Numbered from the stretch's first letter, positions 17,758 through 27,510 are shown. The stretch: 64,000 nucleotides of DNA from Verrucomicrobiia bacterium (GCA_022072455.1 JAJVHY010000020.1:347800-411799), one strand, 5' to 3'. Notes: generated by a model not told the origin, from the letters alone. Made by a program: numbers and translations.

Positions 17758-17919
17758 TCGTCAACTTTCTCGGGGTGCGCCTGGCATGGTCACATCTTAA
17801 CGGCGTGTTGTCCAAATTGAAATCGGCCGAATTTTTTCGCGCGATGCCCGCCCCGGGCTTCGCAGAAAACGTCTACCCGTCGATTGACTTCGCCATACAG
17901 CCGCGCCTATAACCGCGCC

Positions 17920-18393
17920 ATGCAACAACTCTGGGCACCTTGGCGGATTCGCTACATTCTTGGCGACCGCGAAACCGGCTGCTTTCTCTGTCGGGCACCG
18001 CAGTCGGCAGACGACGCGAAGAATCTCGTCCTGCTCCGCGCCAAAACCAGTTTCATCATGCTCAACGCTTACCCTTACAACGCCGGCCACTTGCTGGTCG
18101 CCCCGTACAAGCATACCGGCGAATTGGACGAATTGGCCGAGTCTGAACTCAACGAAATGACCGCCCTGATCGTGCGCGCCAAACAAATCCTCACCCGCGC
18201 GCTGAAACCGCACGGCTTCAACGTCGGCCTCAATCTCGGTAAAACCGCCGGCGCAGGCGTCCTCGATCATGTCCATTGGCACATCGTCCCGCGCTGGGAC
18301 GGGGACGTGAATTTCATGCCCGTCACCGCCGACACGCGTGTCATCCCGCAAGCGCTCGACGAGATGTACGCGGAGTTACGCCGCCACATCTGA
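17920..18393 (+). CDS. HIT-family nucleotide hydrolase/transferase
   Basis: A 157-residue protein with the histidine triad HVHWHIVPRW near residues 116-125, the catalytic motif of HIT enzymes acting on nucleoside phosphates such as AP4A. The N-terminus MQQLWAPWRIRYI and the CFLC pair match the AP4A-phosphorylase-like branch of the family. ATG 17920 is selected because it begins this conserved N-terminus. In-frame codons upstream are not conserved-looking. It is followed 52 bases later by the Lon-domain gene on the same strand. Confidence 0.92.
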   Translation: MQQLWAPWRIRYILGDRETGCFLCRAPQSADDAKNLVLLRAKTSFIMLNAYPYNAGHLLVAPYKHTGELDELAESELNEMTALIVRAKQILTRALKPHGFNVGLNLGKTAGAGVLDHVHWHIVPRWDGDVNFMPVTADTRVIPQALDEMYAELRRHI

Positions 18394-18445
18394 CCGGCTG
18401 AATTCAGATTTGCCGATTCCGATTTAGCACCTATACTGCCGGCCG

Positions 18446-19090
18446 ATGAACGTCCCGGACACCGTGGCCGTGATGCCGCTGCCGAACTCGATCCTCTTTC
18501 CCCGCGTCCTGCTGCCGCTCTACATCTTTGAACCGCGCTACCGGCGAATGCTGGCGGATTGCCTCCGCGGCGAACGCCTCTTTTCTGTCGCCCTCCGCCG
18601 CAGTTCGGGTCAGCCTTACCCCATTGCAGGCGTGGGCTTGGTGCGAACGTGTCTTGCGCAACCCGACGGCACCTCCAATCTGGTCCTCGAAGGCGTGGCT
18701 CGCGTTCAGATTCTCGAATACATCCAACTAAAACCCTACCGGATCGCGCGCGTTGCCCCGTGCGAAAGTTTCGCCCCCACCCCGCCCGCCCGCGCCGCCC
18801 TTGTCCAGGCCGTCGAACGGCTTGCCCAAGCCCGCGCCAAACTCGGCACCGAACTCCCCCGCGCCGTCCTCGATTCACTGCTCGCCATCGAAGACGCCGC
18901 CTACCTGACCGACCTCGTCAGTTCCACGCTCCTTGACGATTGCCGGCAGAAACAACGCCTGCTGGAAACTCTCAACGTCACTGACCGCCTCGACCAGCTG
19001 GTCCAGTTGCTCCACCGGCAAATCCGCCAGTTCGAGCTCTGGCAAAAACTCCAGGGCGATCTGCCCACTGATCATGTCGGACGAAATTGA
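18446..19090 (+). CDS. Lon N-terminal (LAN) domain protein
   Basis: A 214-residue protein consisting only of the substrate-binding N-domain of Lon protease. Landmarks are VAVMPLPNSILFPRVLLPLYIFEPRYRRM (read in two pieces: VMPLPNSILFP and LYIFEPRYRRML), VGLVRTC and LVLEGVARVQI. The ATPase and Ser-Lys peptidase parts are absent, as in the many short bacterial Lon-N proteins of unknown role, so this is not a truncation artefact. The last 17 bases overlap the start of the next membrane-protein gene. Confidence 0.9.
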   Translation: MNVPDTVAVMPLPNSILFPRVLLPLYIFEPRYRRMLADCLRGERLFSVALRRSSGQPYPIAGVGLVRTCLAQPDGTSNLVLEGVARVQILEYIQLKPYRIARVAPCESFAPTPPARAALVQAVERLAQARAKLGTELPRAVLDSLLAIEDAAYLTDLVSSTLLDDCRQKQRLLETLNVTDRLDQLVQLLHRQIRQFELWQKLQGDLPTDHVGRN

Positions 19091-19787
19091 CCTGACTCCG
19101 CCGCCAGTTCCCCCGCTCACGGCCCTGAATGACCTCAGCGCCGCCGCGCTGGCCCGGCTCTCGCTCGGATTTTATTTCTTGTTTTGGGGATTGCTCGTCA
19201 TGGTCGCCGCGCTGACCGAATCCTTGACCATTGTCGCGCTCCGGCCACTCTCCATCATCCTCATCGGCACCGGTGGCCTCGCCATGACGACCGGCGCGTG
19301 GCGTTTGACCCGCGTGACGGGCCTGGGCAGTTCTTGGCGTAACCGCACGTGGTCACTTTTCATCGTCACGATCTTGGTCGCTTACCTCAGCATCTTTTTC
19401 GTCATGTGGCGGCGGCTGCCCACCAACGCCTACCTCCTCGGCCACGCCCTCGCCTTTTTTGCCGGCGTGCTGGTGACGCTGTGTCTGCTCTGCCTGCCGG
19501 TCATGGTGCTGGCGCGCGCGGCCGACCGGCCCGGACTCGCACTGCAAGCCGGCGCCTTCGGCACTGCCGCGCTTGTATTATTGCTGCCGCCCTTCGGCTT
19601 GATCGTCCAACGCATGATCGAAGCCTCCCGCAACGGCGTCGACCCATTCACGCTGTTACAGTTCTGGGTTGCCAACACCTCCATCTGGATCACGATGATC
19701 CTGCTGGTGCCGTTCTCCTTGACGCTCTCGCTGCTCTGGGCCGCGAAAGATCTCGTCCTCGAACACCTCAACGCCCGGCGCGACTGA
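19074..19787 (+). CDS. Multi-pass membrane protein of unknown function
   Basis: A 237-residue protein with about six hydrophobic segments (first near residues 28-52, beginning RLSLGFYFLFWGLLVMVAAL, last near 205-225). No enzymatic motif is recognised. The N-terminal 20 residues are Pro-rich and cytosolic in character. ATG 19074 lies inside the end of the Lon-domain gene, suggesting translational coupling and possibly a joint function. Its 3' end overlaps the convergent PHP gene by 20 bases. Confidence 0.75.
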   Translation: MSDEIDLTPPPVPPLTALNDLSAAALARLSLGFYFLFWGLLVMVAALTESLTIVALRPLSIILIGTGGLAMTTGAWRLTRVTGLGSSWRNRTWSLFIVTILVAYLSIFFVMWRRLPTNAYLLGHALAFFAGVLVTLCLLCLPVMVLARAADRPGLALQAGAFGTAALVLLLPPFGLIVQRMIEASRNGVDPFTLLQFWVANTSIWITMILLVPFSLTLSLLWAAKDLVLEHLNARRD

Positions 19788-20490
19788 CCGCCGGGAAACT
19801 GACCGTCACCCGGCCGGCTTTCCGTTCCAGCAGTTTGTCGAAGATAAACATCCGCAGACTCTCCCAAAGCGTGACCGGCGGACTGACCGGTTGAACTTTC
19901 CCCTGCCGGATCGCCTTGAAAATCGCCGGCACCGTCGGCACCGCATCCACGAGCGTGTAATGCCGCCCGAACATCCACAACCCATGCGTGTCCGAATTCG
20001 CGATCACCGGTTTCCCATGCTCGGACGCCACCTGCCGTGCCCGGTTATTAAACGCATCAAACCACCGGTAATGCATCCCCGCCACCTCGATGGCATCGAA
20101 CAGATCAATGTTCCGCTCCAACTCCCGGCCGAGACAATGGCTGGCCGGATAAAACGGATGCGGCGCGACCACGAGCAAATCATCCCCCCGCTCCCGCCGG
20201 TACGCCCGCAAATCCGCCAACGTCTTCAACCGCGCCGCATCGGCCGGCGGGATGTTGTAAATCAACACATCCCGGCCACCGAATCTCCACTCCACCGCTT
20301 GAATCAACAACAACCCGCGGTCGCGCGCATAATCGAACACCCGTTCGTCATCAAAGACTTTCATGTGCAGCGTGATCGCAATCGCCGCGTAGTGCAGCGC
20401 CACCGCCTTATCAATCAACTGCACCGCCGTGTACGGCAACCCATCATACGGGTCGTCACCGGTATGCATGTGCAGATCAACTTTAATCAT
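19768..20490 (-). CDS. PHP-domain phosphoesterase-like protein
   Basis: A 240-residue PHP (polymerase and histidinol phosphatase) domain protein. The metal-binding residues are seen in VDLHMHTGDDP (HxH), ITLHMK, AVEWRF, VVAPHPFYP, AGMHYRW and ANSDTHG. The domain hydrolyses phosphoesters such as small phosphorylated metabolites or nucleotides. ATG at 20490 forms an ATGA overlap with the end of the AddA-like gene, so it is the last cistron of an addB-addA-PHP operon. The nuclease-helicase context suggests a nucleic-acid or nucleotide substrate, but that is inference. Confidence 0.88.
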   Translation of the reverse strand: MIKVDLHMHTGDDPYDGLPYTAVQLIDKAVALHYAAIAITLHMKVFDDERVFDYARDRGLLLIQAVEWRFGGRDVLIYNIPPADAARLKTLADLRAYRRERGDDLLVVAPHPFYPASHCLGRELERNIDLFDAIEVAGMHYRWFDAFNNRARQVASEHGKPVIANSDTHGLWMFGRHYTLVDAVPTVPAIFKAIRQGKVQPVSPPVTLWESLRMFIFDKLLERKAGRVTVSFPAVSRAGR

Positions 20491-23400
20491 GTCAACACCC
20501 CGTACCGGTCCGTCCGCGTCCCGAAAATGCCCACTTCCTTGACCGGCCCCACCACCCGCCAACAATCCCGGTAACTCTCCAACTGTTGCCGGTACTTCTC
20601 CAATAACGCCGCGACTTCGGCTTTGTCCGTCTTGTAATCCACCAACACCCACCCGCCGTCTTCCTCGAACGCCAAATCAATCACCCCGCGCACCACTCCC
20701 GCCGGCAACGCCACCGTGAACGGCACCTCCGTCAACCGTTGCCGGGCTGTCGCCGCGCGCTGCCAGATCGCCGATTTCATCACCCGCTCCACTGTCGCGA
20801 CCGCCTCATCCGCCAGCGATTCCTCCAACTCCGCGCCCCGCAACGCCGACACCGCCAGACCTGTCAAATCGCGCCGTTCAAACGCCGCCTGCAACAGTAA
20901 ATGAATCACACTGCCCCATCGCGCGCCGTCGCCATCCATCCGCGCCAGCACCGGCTGCGCTACTGATTTGGCGGCGCGCGTCGCATACGTCGCCCCCTTC
21001 ACCAACTCCCACCGACCCTGCACCGCCGCCTGGGCCGCGACAACTTCCGCCACCGACACTGTTACCGGCTGACTCGTCAACGCCGACTGCGGGCCGGGAT
21101 CGGGCAATTCCGGCGCCGACTCCACAAACGCCGCCAACGCGCGCCACGGATTCCGATTCGCGTATTTCGCCCGGCGACTGATGATCAAGTGCTGTTCCGC
21201 GCGTGTCGCCGCCACATACAACAGCCGGTTTTCCTCCGCCGCCAAAAATTGTTCTTCGCGCGCGGCCAACTCAGTCCAATTCAACGGCGCGGCCAACAAC
21301 CGGGACGACCGATCCCCTGCGTAGAACGCCAGATAGCCGCGCACCCGCGTCGTCGAACGATCCACATGGATCCGCACCGGATGATCACTCGCACCTTCCG
21401 GCCCCGCCACGAACACGACCTTGCCTTGCAGCCCTTTGACCTTGTGCAGGTTCATCACCCGCACAGCGTTGCCGGTCGGTGGAGTCGCCGCCGCGCCATC
21501 GTGAGCCTCCTCCGCGTCAACCCACCGGCCCAACTGCGCCACCACTTCTGTCGCCGTGGGCAACTGCGCTTGCAGCGTCCGCAACAACTCCAAGGCTTTT
21601 GCCAGACTCCCGGCCGCCACGTTACCCTCCGGCTGCGCCGCCGCCAACGCCAGCAACCCCGTCGCCGTCGCCACCCGCTCCAAAGCCACACACGCCGGCA
21701 ACGTCCCCAACCACTCCGCATACCGGCGCAGCGAGGCGAACGCTTCGCCAAATATCCCGGCCGCTTCGCTGCGCCAATCGAATCGACCGCCCGACTGCCG
21801 GTGCTTGTACAATTCCCGGTCGCTGAACCCGAACGCCTCACTCCGCAACGCCGCCACCACCGCGACCGGATTGTCCGGCTCCAACGCCGCCACCGCCAAC
21901 GTGTACAACAACGCCACCTCACGTACCTCATTGAGCACCGTGCCGCCGGTCACTTCGTGCGGTAGCCCGAGTTGCTGCAACGCCGCGGCATACCGGCTTA
22001 ATTGTTCCTTCTTCCGCGTGATGATCAGAAAATCACCCGGCGATCGCCCCGACGCGCGGATGTGCCGCGCAATCAATGCCGCTTCCTCGCCAATCACGTC
22101 CTGACCGTTACCGCCCTCAAAGCTGAGCCGTCCCACACCGGGCGCGTCCGCCAATTCCTTGCCCACTTTCAATGCCACATAGGCCGGGGATTCCGCGGTC
22201 GCCTTGGGCGGGAAAAACTCCAGCCGGTCAAACGTGGCGTTTACCCAGTTCACTACCGGCGCCGCGGAACGGAAATTTGCCGAGAGCGTCACCACGTCGC
22301 CGATGATTTTTTTCACCGCGTTGTACGTCACGATGTCGGCCCGGCGGAACCGGTAAATGGACTGTTTCGGATCACCCACCACGAACAACGATCCCGGCAC
22401 CGGCCGGCATTTCCGCCAATCGCGCTCGGTCGGATCACTCGCCGTCAGCAACAACATCATCTCCGCCTGAATCGGGTCGGTATCCTGAAATTCATCCACC
22501 AAAATGTGGGTGAACCGGTTTCGGAAATACCGGCGCACGGCGGGATGGTCGCGCAACAATTGCGCGGCGCGCAGCAACAAATCCTGAAAGTTCAGCGCCC
22601 GCGCCGCGGCGCGTTGCTGGTCGTACACCGCGCGCGCCCGCTCCAGCAACGGCAGGATCACCGCATACCGGTGCGCCTGCCACGCCGCGACGAACGGCTC
22701 GGCCACGTCCGCACAAAACCTGTCCCACTTCTCGTGCTCGGCCTCCGCCTGAGCCTTTTTGCCGGGCCAAGATTTCTGCACACACGAGCGACCGGGTTGA
22801 AACAGTTCGAGGATTTCCGCCACATCCGCCGCGCGCTCCAAGTCATGCGTCCGCAACATTCTCAGCACGCGCGGCCACAAGACGCAGAACGCATCCGTGC
22901 CGTCCGCCGCCGGTAAGTTTTTCGCCATGTGCGCCGCGTAGTCGCGTAACTGCTTCACTACCGCCGACAACCCCGGCAGTTTCACCGCTGCCGCCGGCCA
23001 CTCCGCCACGTCGGGATAATCAGCGAACGCCGCAAAGGCCTCCTTCAAATCTGCCGGCGTCAATCCGAGTTCATCCAATTTGTCCAAGACCGGATCGTCT
23101 TGTGCATACAACTGGTTCGTGAACGTCACCCATGCTTGCTCGCGCATTCGGCCATCACTCGCCTCGTCCAACTCGACAAAATCCGGGTCCACCCCCGCCT
23201 CGACCGGGCGCTCGCGCAGCAACCGTGCACAGAAGGAATGAATCGTCCCAATGACGCATTCCGCCGCGCCCGGCAATTCCTTGCGCAGCCGCTCCTGCAA
23301 CTCCGCCGCCGCCTTGCGCGTGAACGTCACCGCCACGAGTTGCTCGCGCTGACACTGGCCGGCGTTGATGAGCGCGGCGATGCGCGCGACCATTTGGGTC

Positions 23401-23492
23401 GTCTTGCCGGTGCCGGCGGCGGCTTCGACCAGCAATGAGCTGGATAACTCCTCGCGAATCCGGTCGCGCTCGTTTTGGTCAGGGGGTTTCAT
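20487..23492 (-). CDS. addA: AddA-like helicase-nuclease (UvrD superfamily)
   Basis: A 1001-residue subunit of an AddAB-type double-strand-break repair complex, which unwinds and resects DNA ends before RecA loading. Domains in order are: UvrD/Rep helicase with Walker A VEAAAGTGKTT (about residues 22-32), motif II HILVDEFQDTDPIQAEM, motif IV-VI features ending in LLYVAATRAEQHLI, and a C-terminal RecB-type nuclease with GVIDLAFEEDGGWVLVDYKT (catalytic Asp, Asp-Tyr-Lys). It is shorter than the roughly 1200 residues of Bacillus AddA. The ATG at 23492 overlaps the addB end by 14 bases. Confidence 0.9.
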   Translation of the reverse strand: MKPPDQNERDRIREELSSSLLVEAAAGTGKTTQMVARIAALINAGQCQREQLVAVTFTRKAAAELQERLRKELPGAAECVIGTIHSFCARLLRERPVEAGVDPDFVELDEASDGRMREQAWVTFTNQLYAQDDPVLDKLDELGLTPADLKEAFAAFADYPDVAEWPAAAVKLPGLSAVVKQLRDYAAHMAKNLPAADGTDAFCVLWPRVLRMLRTHDLERAADVAEILELFQPGRSCVQKSWPGKKAQAEAEHEKWDRFCADVAEPFVAAWQAHRYAVILPLLERARAVYDQQRAAARALNFQDLLLRAAQLLRDHPAVRRYFRNRFTHILVDEFQDTDPIQAEMMLLLTASDPTERDWRKCRPVPGSLFVVGDPKQSIYRFRRADIVTYNAVKKIIGDVVTLSANFRSAAPVVNWVNATFDRLEFFPPKATAESPAYVALKVGKELADAPGVGRLSFEGGNGQDVIGEEAALIARHIRASGRSPGDFLIITRKKEQLSRYAAALQQLGLPHEVTGGTVLNEVREVALLYTLAVAALEPDNPVAVVAALRSEAFGFSDRELYKHRQSGGRFDWRSEAAGIFGEAFASLRRYAEWLGTLPACVALERVATATGLLALAAAQPEGNVAAGSLAKALELLRTLQAQLPTATEVVAQLGRWVDAEEAHDGAAATPPTGNAVRVMNLHKVKGLQGKVVFVAGPEGASDHPVRIHVDRSTTRVRGYLAFYAGDRSSRLLAAPLNWTELAAREEQFLAAEENRLLYVAATRAEQHLIISRRAKYANRNPWRALAAFVESAPELPDPGPQSALTSQPVTVSVAEVVAAQAAVQGRWELVKGATYATRAAKSVAQPVLARMDGDGARWGSVIHLLLQAAFERRDLTGLAVSALRGAELEESLADEAVATVERVMKSAIWQRAATARQRLTEVPFTVALPAGVVRGVIDLAFEEDGGWVLVDYKTDKAEVAALLEKYRQQLESYRDCWRVVGPVKEVGIFGTRTDRYGVLT

Positions 23493-26250
23493 GTTTCCGC
23501 TGGCTCTGTTCCGTGATCATCGCCACGTCCCGGCAAACACTCCGGTAATCGCAATAACCACAATCCTCCACCTTCAGCGTCGCGTGAAACTCGCCGCGCG
23601 CGATCAAGCCTCGCAACTGGGCCAGCAACACCGGCGCATCCGCCAAGTCTGTCGGCGTGAACACGAACTTCTCACCGCGCCCTTTCTCCGTCGGAAAGTA
23701 ATAGCCAAACGACAGTACCGGCTTCCCGTAGAACGCGCGCGCCAACTCGATGTAGATCGCGTGCTGCAACACCCGCCCGCCGTTGAACGGATCATCCCGC
23801 TTGACGCGATAGCGAGTGGGGTTGCCGGTTTTGTAATCCCACAACTCCAAACCAGCCGCCGTCTCGTCCACGCGATCAATTCGGCCCCGCACAAAAATCT
23901 CCCCGCCGTCCGCCAACCGCACCGCCTGCGCCGGGATGTCGGCCTCAAAATCGATCGGGCGCCCCGGCCACGGCTCGGTCTCAAAAATCCGCACCGCCCG
24001 GCGCAATCGCCGGCAATCCCGGCGCAACACCCCTTCGCTCGGCGGCGGAAACTTGCGCCGCCACAGCGCGATGTTCTCCTCCAACGCCGCCGCCAACGCG
24101 ACCCCGTCGCGCAGGTGCCGACAAAACACATCGTGCAACAACTGCCCAAACTCGACCGGCGGCAGCCACACGTCAGCATCCAGCTCCAATTCTTCCGGGG
24201 CTTCGAGGTGCAGTGCGTACCGGTAAAAATACCGGAGCGGACACGCGCCGATGGTCTCCAACCGGTGGGCCGAGAATGGCCGGTCGGGATGCCCGACCGG
24301 ATCCAATGCCGGCCCCGCTTCCGGCACGAACCCATCAAATTCCGTGAACTCATTGCCGGCGCGCTGCTCGGCGGCATGCGCGCCGCGCTGCAACCACGGA
24401 AAACACTCGCCCACCAGCTTGACCGGCGCGGCAGCCGGCGCCGCCATGCAAAACCGCCACATCCACCATTCCGTGTCCGAAAGTGCCTGACCAGCTTCGG
24501 CCGGCGCGGTGGCCGCTGTCGGCAGGTAGGGGCGACCCGCCGGGTCGCCCGCATTCGTTGCGCCTGACGGACGGGCCGACGGCTCGTCCCTACCAATCAA
24601 CTCCCACCCGGGCGCAGACTCACTGTCGTCCGTTAACGACCGCCAGGCAAAACTGGCCGTGACCGTTCCGCGCAACCGGGCGCGCAAGCGCGCGAAACTT
24701 TTTGCCGCGCGCGCGCGTTGGGCCGCCACCGTCGTCAACTCGCCGGAAAGTTTCTGGCGTTCGCTGTCCAGTAACACCGGGTCTTGCCGGCCTGCCGGCG
24801 GAAAACGATTTGCGTCCAATCCAACGATGAACGTGTGTGGTCGGCCGGAATGACCGCCGCTTTCCCAGCCGCTGACGTAAAGATGACCGGGCCGCGGCCC
24901 TTCGCCGCGGACGCGCGTTTCGTTCAGCAGGGCCGTCAACCACTCGCGCGCGTTCACCGCGTCACCGCCCGTCGGCAACCAGGTCGCCAATTCCGCGATG
25001 CGCCCCTGCAATACATCGCGGGCGTAATTGTCCAATTCGTTCACACAGCGAACCTGCGTTTTCAGGAATTCCGCGGCGGCTTCGAGTAACGGGCGCTCGG
25101 TCAGTTTCAGCAACCGGGCGACCGGCTCGCGCACCGCGACGAGCGCGTCGCGCCGGCGTTGCAAATTCGGTTTGTGTTCAGCGTCGGCCTCGGCCACTTG
25201 TTGCGCGAGGCCGGCAATCTGCGCATCGAGTTGGCTGAGATACCGGGCGCGCCCGAAACCGATGGGCACGGTGCGCAACGTCGCGCCTAGGTTGCCGGCC
25301 ACACCTTTGAGCAGGCCATCGCGAATCATCGCCACGAGGGCAGTCTGCGGAAAATCATCGCTCAGCCACGCCAACCACGCGGCCAGGGCCCGGCCCGGTC
25401 GGGAGTAGCGCACCGGGATGCCTTGGGCAAATGTGACCGGAATATCGAGCGCCGTGGCCACTTCATAAAACCGGGAAACATACGTCTCGGCGTCAGTGTG
25501 GAGGACTTCCACTTGATCGAGCGGCCAGCCGTTGGCGAGGCACCGGCGGAGAACTTCGCGGACTTCGTTGATTTCGCCCACGGCGCGGAAAGCGTCGGTG
25601 AACTCCGGTCCGGGCGGTTCATCGACCGGCAAGGTCGGCAGACCGGCGAGCAACTCGCGTTCGCGGCCGGTCAGTTCCAAGTCCGCCGGCAGGAGCACGC
25701 GGGCTGGGAAGGGACGCCCAATGGCGCGTTGGAGAATGCCGGCTTCGTCGTCGCAGTGGAGTTCGTCGAGCGCCTGCCGGTACGCGGTGAGGAGGCGGAC
25801 GAGTTCGCGGCGTTTGTCGGCAACTTCAAACTGCCCGCGGTCGAGGTCGGCCGGTTCGAGGCCGGCCCGGCGGAGATCGTGGAGCGTGCCGGCGAGCCGC
25901 TCGGCGAGCGCCCAGGTTGGTTGGAGGCCGCCGAGGTAATGGCTGTCGAGCTCGCGGAGGAGGCGGGCGGCCAGAACCGTTCGGCCGAGCGGAGTGAGCA
26001 GTTGCCGGCCGGCGGTGGCGAGGTCGGCGCCGGCCAGTTCGAGGGCCAAGGTGGCGACGGTGTGGAGCCGGACGTTGACGACGGGTTGACCGGCGCGGGC
26101 GAGGCTTTCGAGCCATTGTTGGCCGACGCGACGCGAGGGACAGAGCAGCCATTTTTCGGCGAGTGGTTCGCGCCGGCAGGCGGCGGCGAGAGCGGTCAAG
26201 AAGGTGTTTTCGCGTGGCGTCGGCGCGGGAAAGTTGTTAGTCGTAGGCAC
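23479..26250 (-). CDS. addB: AddB-like nuclease subunit with Fe-S cysteines
   Basis: A 923-residue partner of AddA. The C-terminal PD-(D/E)xK nuclease is clear: FVRGRIDRVDE then LELWDYKTGN, with an iron-sulfur cysteine set made of one Cys before the nuclease (IGACPLRYFYRY) and three at the end (DCGYCDYRSVC). The N-terminus has the inactivated-helicase layout. KWLLCPSRRVGQQW stands where some AddB proteins have a Walker A, so ATP binding here is doubtful, as in RexB. It is shorter than typical AddB (about 1150). A palindromic repeat of the kind found at 27422 is embedded in frame near residues 553-576. The gene heads the operon and diverges from the lpt gene. Confidence 0.87.
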   Translation of the reverse strand: MPTTNNFPAPTPRENTFLTALAAACRREPLAEKWLLCPSRRVGQQWLESLARAGQPVVNVRLHTVATLALELAGADLATAGRQLLTPLGRTVLAARLLRELDSHYLGGLQPTWALAERLAGTLHDLRRAGLEPADLDRGQFEVADKRRELVRLLTAYRQALDELHCDDEAGILQRAIGRPFPARVLLPADLELTGRERELLAGLPTLPVDEPPGPEFTDAFRAVGEINEVREVLRRCLANGWPLDQVEVLHTDAETYVSRFYEVATALDIPVTFAQGIPVRYSRPGRALAAWLAWLSDDFPQTALVAMIRDGLLKGVAGNLGATLRTVPIGFGRARYLSQLDAQIAGLAQQVAEADAEHKPNLQRRRDALVAVREPVARLLKLTERPLLEAAAEFLKTQVRCVNELDNYARDVLQGRIAELATWLPTGGDAVNAREWLTALLNETRVRGEGPRPGHLYVSGWESGGHSGRPHTFIVGLDANRFPPAGRQDPVLLDSERQKLSGELTTVAAQRARAAKSFARLRARLRGTVTASFAWRSLTDDSESAPGWELIGRDEPSARPSGATNAGDPAGRPYLPTAATAPAEAGQALSDTEWWMWRFCMAAPAAAPVKLVGECFPWLQRGAHAAEQRAGNEFTEFDGFVPEAGPALDPVGHPDRPFSAHRLETIGACPLRYFYRYALHLEAPEELELDADVWLPPVEFGQLLHDVFCRHLRDGVALAAALEENIALWRRKFPPPSEGVLRRDCRRLRRAVRIFETEPWPGRPIDFEADIPAQAVRLADGGEIFVRGRIDRVDETAAGLELWDYKTGNPTRYRVKRDDPFNGGRVLQHAIYIELARAFYGKPVLSFGYYFPTEKGRGEKFVFTPTDLADAPVLLAQLRGLIARGEFHATLKVEDCGYCDYRSVCRDVAMITEQSQRKHETP
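24525..24594. repeat. Palindromic repeat embedded in addB
   Basis: A 70-bp element bounded by GGTAGGG and CCCTACC. The left half has the internal palindrome GGCGACCCGCCGGGTCGCC, and the right half carries GGGCCGACGGCTCGTCCC. A second copy lies at 27422-27492 in intergenic DNA, with matching ends and left half and a different middle. Here it is read through in frame (minus strand, about 23 codons: IGRDEPSARP, then DPAGRPYLP) without breaking addB. Confidence 0.8.
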
Positions 26251-26255
26251 TGTTG

Positions 26256-27368
26256 ATGAAAATTTTGCCGAAGTATATCACACGCCAATTGGTGACCACG
26301 CTGATTTTTACGGTTGGCGTGTTCACGTTTGTGCTGTTGCTGGGGCGGATTTTGAAGCAGTTGAGCGATCTGTTGGTGAACCGGCAGGTGGGGTTGGATG
26401 TGGTGGCGTGGTTTCTGGCGTTGTTGGTGCCGAGCGTGATGAGTTTTTCGCTGCCGATGGCGATGCTGGCGTCGGTGCTGCTGGTGTTTGGGCGGTTGAG
26501 CGCGGACAGCGAGATCACGGCAATGCGGGCGAGCGGGGTCAGTTTGGGACGCGTGGCGGCGCCGGTGATCATGTTGGCCGTGGTGATGGGCGGGCTGTGT
26601 TTTTATGTGAACACGGAGCTGGCGCCCTATTGCCGGTTCAAGTTCCGGACGTTGTTTTTGCAGTTGAGCACGGAGAACCCGATGGCGTTGTTGGAAGAAG
26701 GAACGTACATCAAGGATTTTCCCGGCTACGTGGTGTACGTCGGCCGCAAGTTTCCCGACCGGGTGGAGGACATCGTGTTGTACTCGCTGGACGACAAGGG
26801 CAACGTGATCTCCAGTTTGCGGGCGCAGCGCGGGACGGTGGCCGGCAATGCCACGGCGCGCAAACTCCTGCTCGATCTCTACGACGTGCGCGGTGATCTG
26901 CACGATCAAAGTGATCCCGGCAATGTCCACAAGATCCGGCCGGGCACGACGGCACAGCGGTATCCGGTGGAATTGGATATTTCGCAGGCGTTCCGGCAGG
27001 CGCGGGCGGCGCGGACGTTGCCGGATTTGTCGTTCGCGGAGTTGCGCGAGGAGATTGCCCGGCTGCGCAGCATCGGCGTTTACCCAGCGGCGGCGTTGAT
27101 GGAAGCGCATCAGCGGGTCGCGCCGGCGGTGGCGTGCGTGGCGTTCACGTTGATTGGCATTCCACTCGGGATCAAGACCAGCCGGCGCGAGACGTCCATC
27201 GGGATCGCGTTGAGCCTGGGATTGACGGCGATTTTTTACCTGGTGCTCGTGCTGGCGAAAACATTGCAGGCCAAGCCGTATCTGTTTCCCGAAGCGATTC
27301 TCTGGGCGCCGAACCTCATTTTTGAGGTACTCGGGGTGTGGTTACTCTGGCGCGTGAGTCGGAGTTGA
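26256..27368 (+). CDS. LptF/LptG family permease
   Basis: A 370-residue YjgP/YjgQ-type inner-membrane subunit of the Lpt ABC exporter, which extracts lipopolysaccharide from the inner membrane and passes it to the periplasmic bridge. It shows the family layout: about three membrane segments at the N-terminus (TLIFTVGVFTFVLLLGRIL, FSLPMAMLASVLLVFGRLS), a periplasmic beta-jellyroll region (residues 125-260), and three at the C-terminus (ACVAFTLIGIPLGI onward). The SADSEITAMRASGVS coupling region is typical. Whether it is LptF or LptG cannot be said. The ATG at 26256 is preferred over an adjacent TTG. Its presence argues for a Gram-negative envelope. Confidence 0.92.
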   Translation: MKILPKYITRQLVTTLIFTVGVFTFVLLLGRILKQLSDLLVNRQVGLDVVAWFLALLVPSVMSFSLPMAMLASVLLVFGRLSADSEITAMRASGVSLGRVAAPVIMLAVVMGGLCFYVNTELAPYCRFKFRTLFLQLSTENPMALLEEGTYIKDFPGYVVYVGRKFPDRVEDIVLYSLDDKGNVISSLRAQRGTVAGNATARKLLLDLYDVRGDLHDQSDPGNVHKIRPGTTAQRYPVELDISQAFRQARAARTLPDLSFAELREEIARLRSIGVYPAAALMEAHQRVAPAVACVAFTLIGIPLGIKTSRRETSIGIALSLGLTAIFYLVLVLAKTLQAKPYLFPEAILWAPNLIFEVLGVWLLWRVSRS

Positions 27369-27421
27369 ACTGATAGGATCGCGCCGAGCGGGGGACGCGT
27401 TTGGGACTAATCCACTTGCCC

Positions 27422-27492
27422 GGTAGGGACGACCCGCCGGGTCGTCCGTCGGGCCAACCGCGCTACGGACGAGCCGGCGGCTCGTCCCCACC
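27422..27492. repeat. Palindromic interspersed repeat
   Basis: A 71-bp intergenic element bounded by GGTAGGG and CCCCACC. It contains two palindromes, GGACGACCCGCCGGGTCGTCC and ACGAGCCGGCGGCTCGT. It is the second copy of the element inside addB (24525). It lies between the lpt gene and the convergent xylulokinase gene, where it could also act as a bidirectional terminator. Confidence 0.8.
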
Positions 27493-27510
27493 GACTGGGC
27501 GCTGGTGTGG

